Assembly (NCBI GenBank): GCA_021234155.1
Contig: JAJEKV010000002.1
Coordinates: 11,954,725 to 12,018,724 of the forward strand
DNA: 64,000 nucleotides
DNA from: Isoetes taiwanensis
Lineage: Eukaryota > Streptophyta > Lycopodiopsida > Isoetales > Isoetaceae
Direction: 5' to 3'
This document shows positions 59,691 to 64,000 of this stretch, one piece after another. How positions within the stretch are numbered: the stretch's first letter is position 1; each line of letters begins with the position of its first letter. The position numbers and the translations under genes are program-made. Below the pieces are notes generated by a model. The model worked only from the letters and a program-made list of their open reading frames with translations. It was not told where the DNA came from and made no database searches.

Positions 59691-62600
59691 ATTTGCACCA
59701 AACACTCAAACTTGAAAAGAGCAAAATGATGAAATGTGATGAAAATGCTACTAATTGAAGATGGTTGATCTAAAGTTAAGTCGATTTCATGCTAAACCTA
59801 AAGCTATAAATCAAACTTCTCTAAGCTAGATCAATCATCATTCCAAACAAATAGTCTAATATTCTTTCGTTCTTAAGCATTGCACTCACAAACTGATATA
59901 GATATGAAATATTTCTCTACTTTGCCATTTCCATGCTGAATGGCACTAAGTCTTTGAAAGCCTAAGAAATTTGACCTTGGCTTCCCTCATTTCCTTCATC
60001 TTCCACGAAAAATAATCCCATCCTATTCCCTCTGGCTTGTTTCAACCTTTTTCGACTTCTCCCGACCTCTTCCCCACCTCTTCTTCTCCAGCAATCACTC
60101 TGTAGTTTATATTTATACGTAGTGTAGCTTTTATGCTATGTATATGCTTCTTCAGTTCAGGATAACCCAGTTTGCAGGATGTTTCCTTGAAGGTAAGGAT
60201 TTTGGATAAACCTCATCTCATCCAAGAATTCGGTCGGTTTAAGATTATTTTATTGTTTTAAGGTCAGGCAGATCTAGGAAACACCGGGCTTTCTTCTCCA
60301 GCATTGGGTTTTAGCAGAGATTTATGGAGGAATAAACCGGTTCATTCATGGAGGAGCAAATCGGTCTCTTTGGAGGTTTTATAATCTTTGCTTCAATTTT
60401 TTATTTCGTATTTGTTTTACTCGCAGAAGTTGACTTGGGTGTTATTTGATGCTGGTTATATTGTCCATGGCAACATTTAGGGCTTTGCTCTGTCTATAAG
60501 TTAAACAAAAAATATTTTGTTTGAAGGAAAAGATCCACAGCCCTCTTTCTGCTTGCAAAAATAGAAGAGCAGTTAAAAAGCTTGCGGCCTGCTTATGTCT
60601 TGGAATGGTTTGGTCATAAATACATTGTTTGCTAGATAGATCATGTGCCAAGCAAGGGCTATATGAAAAAACAGTATGTGGAATATGATGTTTTGCCTTT
60701 ACACTTAGCATGCCCACTAAGCTACAAGTTTCCCATTTTTAGACGTGAGAACACTTAGCAAAGCTATAATAGCACAGATGGCCTGGCAGTAATTCATAAA
60801 ATGTTACTATTTGCTAGCCTGTTGGGTTCAGGCCACCACATACAGAAACTAGATCTTTATAATGGTCATGGAATAATTAGCTATATCAGACAACACCATT
60901 GTCATGCAAGCTATGCCCTACAATTATAATCATAACATGATAATTCCGATTTGAGCATTTGCTGAAGAGGCTTGAAAGTGTCATTTTTTGTTAATTTGCT
61001 TGGTAAGTATTTTTTTTATTTCAGCATCCCCATGGTATCCAATCTAAAGTAAATAACTACCTGAAGATACACCCCAAGGCATGGAAGAGTATAATTATGC
61101 TACCATCTATCTATTTGATTTCTTCTGCAAGTGTTTTAAAGTACAGTTTAGCTGACAATTCCTTCTTTTACATTTGCAATATTTTCTTTTGCAAGGTAGT
61201 TTGATTCCTTTTGGGCTTATTTTCACGATGTCCACCATCATGTTGGTAAGAATTTCACCCTTTCTCTGTGTTTATAGTCAGTTTAAGCATTTATACATTC
61301 AAATTCTAGCGAGCGTAGGCTTTGACTATAACAGTTCCATTTACTGAATCTTATAAGAATGGCTAGAGATGGAATATCATATCTGGCTATAGCTGGAATA
61401 GTATATCTCTACGTACACAATTGATAGCTGCTATGTGATTTCAACAATTAGATTGCAATCGATTCTGATGATGAAAATGTAGGTCCTTTCTCTTTGCACT
61501 CATGTTTAAACAAAAACTATCTCATTTTCTGGCTGTATATCACCAGATAAAAAATTCCAGATCCCATTCCGTAGAAACAGTAATATGATGTGGTGATAGG
61601 CCAAAAGCAATGCGCGGTAATTGTTTGACAAGCTTGCACAATAGCAGCATAATTATTAAGAACCCATCCCCTGCAATAGGAACACAGATTCATCATATAT
61701 TGTATTTCCAAGATGAGAGGCGCTAATACACATGAAGACAATAAATCTGCCAACAGCTGCAAGCCAGTGCAGAAGCTTGCTAGCTCATTAACAAAACTGA
61801 TCATTAATTTTCAATGGTGTTATAGCAGGGAAATGTGGAAGGTATCTCTCACTATAAGTGGTAACACTGCTGTATATTTTAACTTAGCAACACAAATCTA
61901 TCATATAACACTTGAAGATATCTCGCTTATGTGTAGAAAATTGTGAGTTAAATATTCTTTTCTATCAGGATTTCCAGTTCTCATGTCTGACATTATGGCT
62001 CTCCACATTGAAAGAACTTTACGTACCATGAAAACAACATTTCTTATAGGTCAAATTTTCAATGCATGAACCAATTGCTCAACAATTTCTCCAGCTGAAA
62101 GATTACCAACTAATCCCATTGTACCTTATGCACAAAAATTGCAACCCATTTTGCAGCCTATCTGAAATTTGTATCCCATTAGTTGTTCCAAAGAAAAAAT
62201 GACGTTTTCCTTCGTTTCAACGAATAGAAGGAAAACGAGGTTCTAGAAATACGGAGGCTGTTAGTAGTTAGCAGTTAGTTAGTTATTTTCCATGTTTTCC
62301 CTATTTATGTGCTTGCTCGTCCTGTTCTCTCTCATCAGCTCTCTTGGTGCTTCTCCTTTCCTCTTCTTCCTTCTCCCTACGGTTTGGTGTTGTCTATCTT
62401 CCTTACTTTTTTCCGGTCTGATGCCTGCATCTCCCTCTCTTTCTATTGTGGGCAGTTGCCTATCTTCCTTACTTTCTTTGCGGTCTGTGGCCCATCACGT
62501 TGCTTGGTATCCAAGCCATGCCGGAGTGTCTATGCTTCCTGGTGCCTTTTCTACTGCAGAAATGCCCAGAGATTTTAAAAGATTGTTCTTTGCTCTCTTT

Positions 62601-64000
62601 CCTAGGCTTGATGGGTCGATGTTGAGACCATAGAATGCAACAAGGAATAAGTTGTTTTTCATCGCATTGGAGTCCAATATTTGTTCCCTTCAAAGAAGAA
62701 TTGAAAAACTGAGAATAATTTGCGATTGGTGGCTTTTTTAGAGCCAACAAGCAAGCTATCATCAATAAAGGTATTTTGTTTGATTTCTAAAAGAAAGAAT
62801 CTAATTCGATTGCAGACAGGGAAGGGGCAAAATTTGTAGAGTTCTATGAGACGGAGGATATAATTGGTATCTATTGGAACGCCTGTAATATGGCGATATC
62901 AGATGGCTATGGCATGCCCTGTGGAATGGCTCTGGCAAGCAGAGTTTTAAGAGAAGATAAAGATACGGGTCTGTATGTTTTTGGCATTTGTTTTTCCTGT
63001 TGACATTTGCCTTTTATCTGGCCGGCGGTGATCAAGTTTGTTCTTTCAAATAGATCCAAAATATAATTCAGCCAAACACTGCTTTATCTTGTATGCAAAG
63101 GAACAGAGTTTTGAGCTTTCAGGAATTGTTGGTGTTCCTTGGTTTTCTCAGGGTTCCCATGATTATGTTGGTTATTCAAATCCTGATCGGGTATTATAGT
63201 TTGTTTTCAACTCATTGTTTGATCCCATGATAGCTATTCTCAGGAAAAGGCTAGACACAAGTCTCTGCACAAGTCGTTTGCCTGTCATCTGTTTCCTTCT
63301 TGACCTGATCCTTTTTAACCGCCCTGTTTCATGGAGTGCCCTGTTCTGTAGACTCGGACTCAGATTTTAGCCCCGATTTTGCAATATCTAACCTACCTAA
63401 AGGCTGCAAGGGTTCCGTTATTTCGGATTTACAGACTGGGAACTCCGGATTCAAGCGGATTAGATGCCGAGATTGTGGGCCGGATCTTCAGACCTGTGCA
63501 AGACCTATCTTTTCTGTTGATATTTTTCTTTCGTAACTTTTCTTTGTTGTTGCCTTAACTAACCCTAACGTTATTTTCTTTGTTGCTTTAACTAACCCGA
63601 CAGTTTTTATTCTTCTTATCATCTATTTTATACACTCACATTACGTATTGCTTGCCTTCATAATTTAAGACTTATAAACTCCTGCGTTTTTGGTTTGGTT
63701 TGAATTCATATGTTATGTTAAATTGAAGGTATGTTAAAAGATTCTATGAACCCAATCGATTTTTTTTGCCTTCATATGTTAACAAAGCATGAACGGGCAT
63801 TTTAATCGATGCAAGTGAACTATGGTTTGTGGCCATTATTTTGCATGTGCTTAATAGGTTTATCTTATAACGGGTTTACTGTTGGTAGTATCCTATATTA
63901 TAAGATTATTGTGTATGTCTGTCTTGAACCTCGCCCTAGATTGGGCGGCTGAGATTATATCACGCCACGTGGGCATCATCTCGCCCTTTGTATTGTGGTC
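59691..64000. other. AT-rich right end, no gene identified
   Basis: About 4.3 kb without a recognisable gene. Possible exon-like stretches are minus-strand 61680-61517 after an AG (WVLNNYAAIVQACQTITAHC, then YYCFYGMGSGIFYLVIY) and plus-strand 62815-62950 (GAKFVEFYETEDIIGIYWNA, DGYGMPCGMALASR). Neither matches a family I know. TCCTATATTATAAGATTATT near 63890 weakly resembles a Helitron start at the very edge of the window. Confidence 0.35.

Noticed and set aside
62292-62633. 113-codon plus-strand ORF beginning MFSLFMCLLVLFSLISS as a secreted or membrane protein
   Set aside because: The hydrophobic run comes from CT-rich sequence; overlapping frames on both strands are equally open and no domain is seen.

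Overview
This window looks like nuclear DNA of a land plant. The evidence is long (AT)n and (CT)n microsatellites, spliced genes with GT-AG introns, an LTR element primed by plant initiator-Met tRNA, a Helitron, a PIF/Harbinger-like MITE, an AP2/ERF relic and a plant DUF616 (MUCI70/TOD1-like) glycosyltransferase fragment. A Penelope-like reverse transcriptase, a tyrosine recombinase and a bacterial-style amino-methyltransferase make a repeat-rich non-seed plant (fern, lycophyte or bryophyte) my best guess. That is inference. Almost everything here is mobile DNA, and I see no clearly intact ordinary host gene.

Layout. (1) 1-9790: three head-to-tail copies, the first partial, of a ~3.85 kb unit oriented on the minus strand, separated by (AT)n. 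(2) 9791-9933: a 143-bp pure (AT)n block. (3) 9940-19475: on the plus strand, a ~6.9 kb retroelement with ORF1, ORF2 and an intact Penelope-like RT, followed by a truncated second copy, so 2.6 kb direct repeats flank the body. Both arrays end in a similar GGGATCC-type hairpin, a GGAGGTAGG-like box and (AT)n, and they diverge from the central (AT)n block. (4) 20690-26480: a decayed DNA transposon bounded by inverted copies of a ~55-bp motif, with an array of AAGGAATATTCCTT palindromes inside. (5) 26900-38080: an unusual cluster. A minus-strand DUF7869-type transposase-like gene and a plus-strand spliced gene for a ParB-like domain joined to a beta-class DNA amino-methyltransferase are transcribed divergently. 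The region between them and the introns of the methyltransferase gene carry about twenty copies of the palindrome GGTATAAATTTATACC. A minus-strand tyrosine recombinase gene lies just beyond. (6) 38-48 kb: dispersed repeats, a coiled-coil ORF, an inverted-repeat element, an AP2/ERF pseudogene and a MITE. (7) 48256-53615: a non-autonomous Helitron holding LINE and DUF616 gene fragments. (8) 55478-58631: a structurally complete gag-only LTR retrotransposon with a 5-bp target duplication, inserted into an apparent exon. (9) 59.7-64 kb: AT-rich DNA without recognisable genes.

How the parts may work together. The RT element and its 3.85 kb partner may share a 3' recognition structure and a preference for (AT)n targets. 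The DUF7869, ParB-methyltransferase and possibly recombinase genes look like parts of one multi-gene element whose palindromes would be its recognition sites. Both ideas are inference.

Caution on sequence quality. Differences between near-identical copies pile up at CTG/CAG triplets in patches, and several genes carry isolated TAG stops or one-base shifts. This suggests base-calling trouble at methylated CHG sites and/or 5mC decay, so some broken genes may be intact in the organism.
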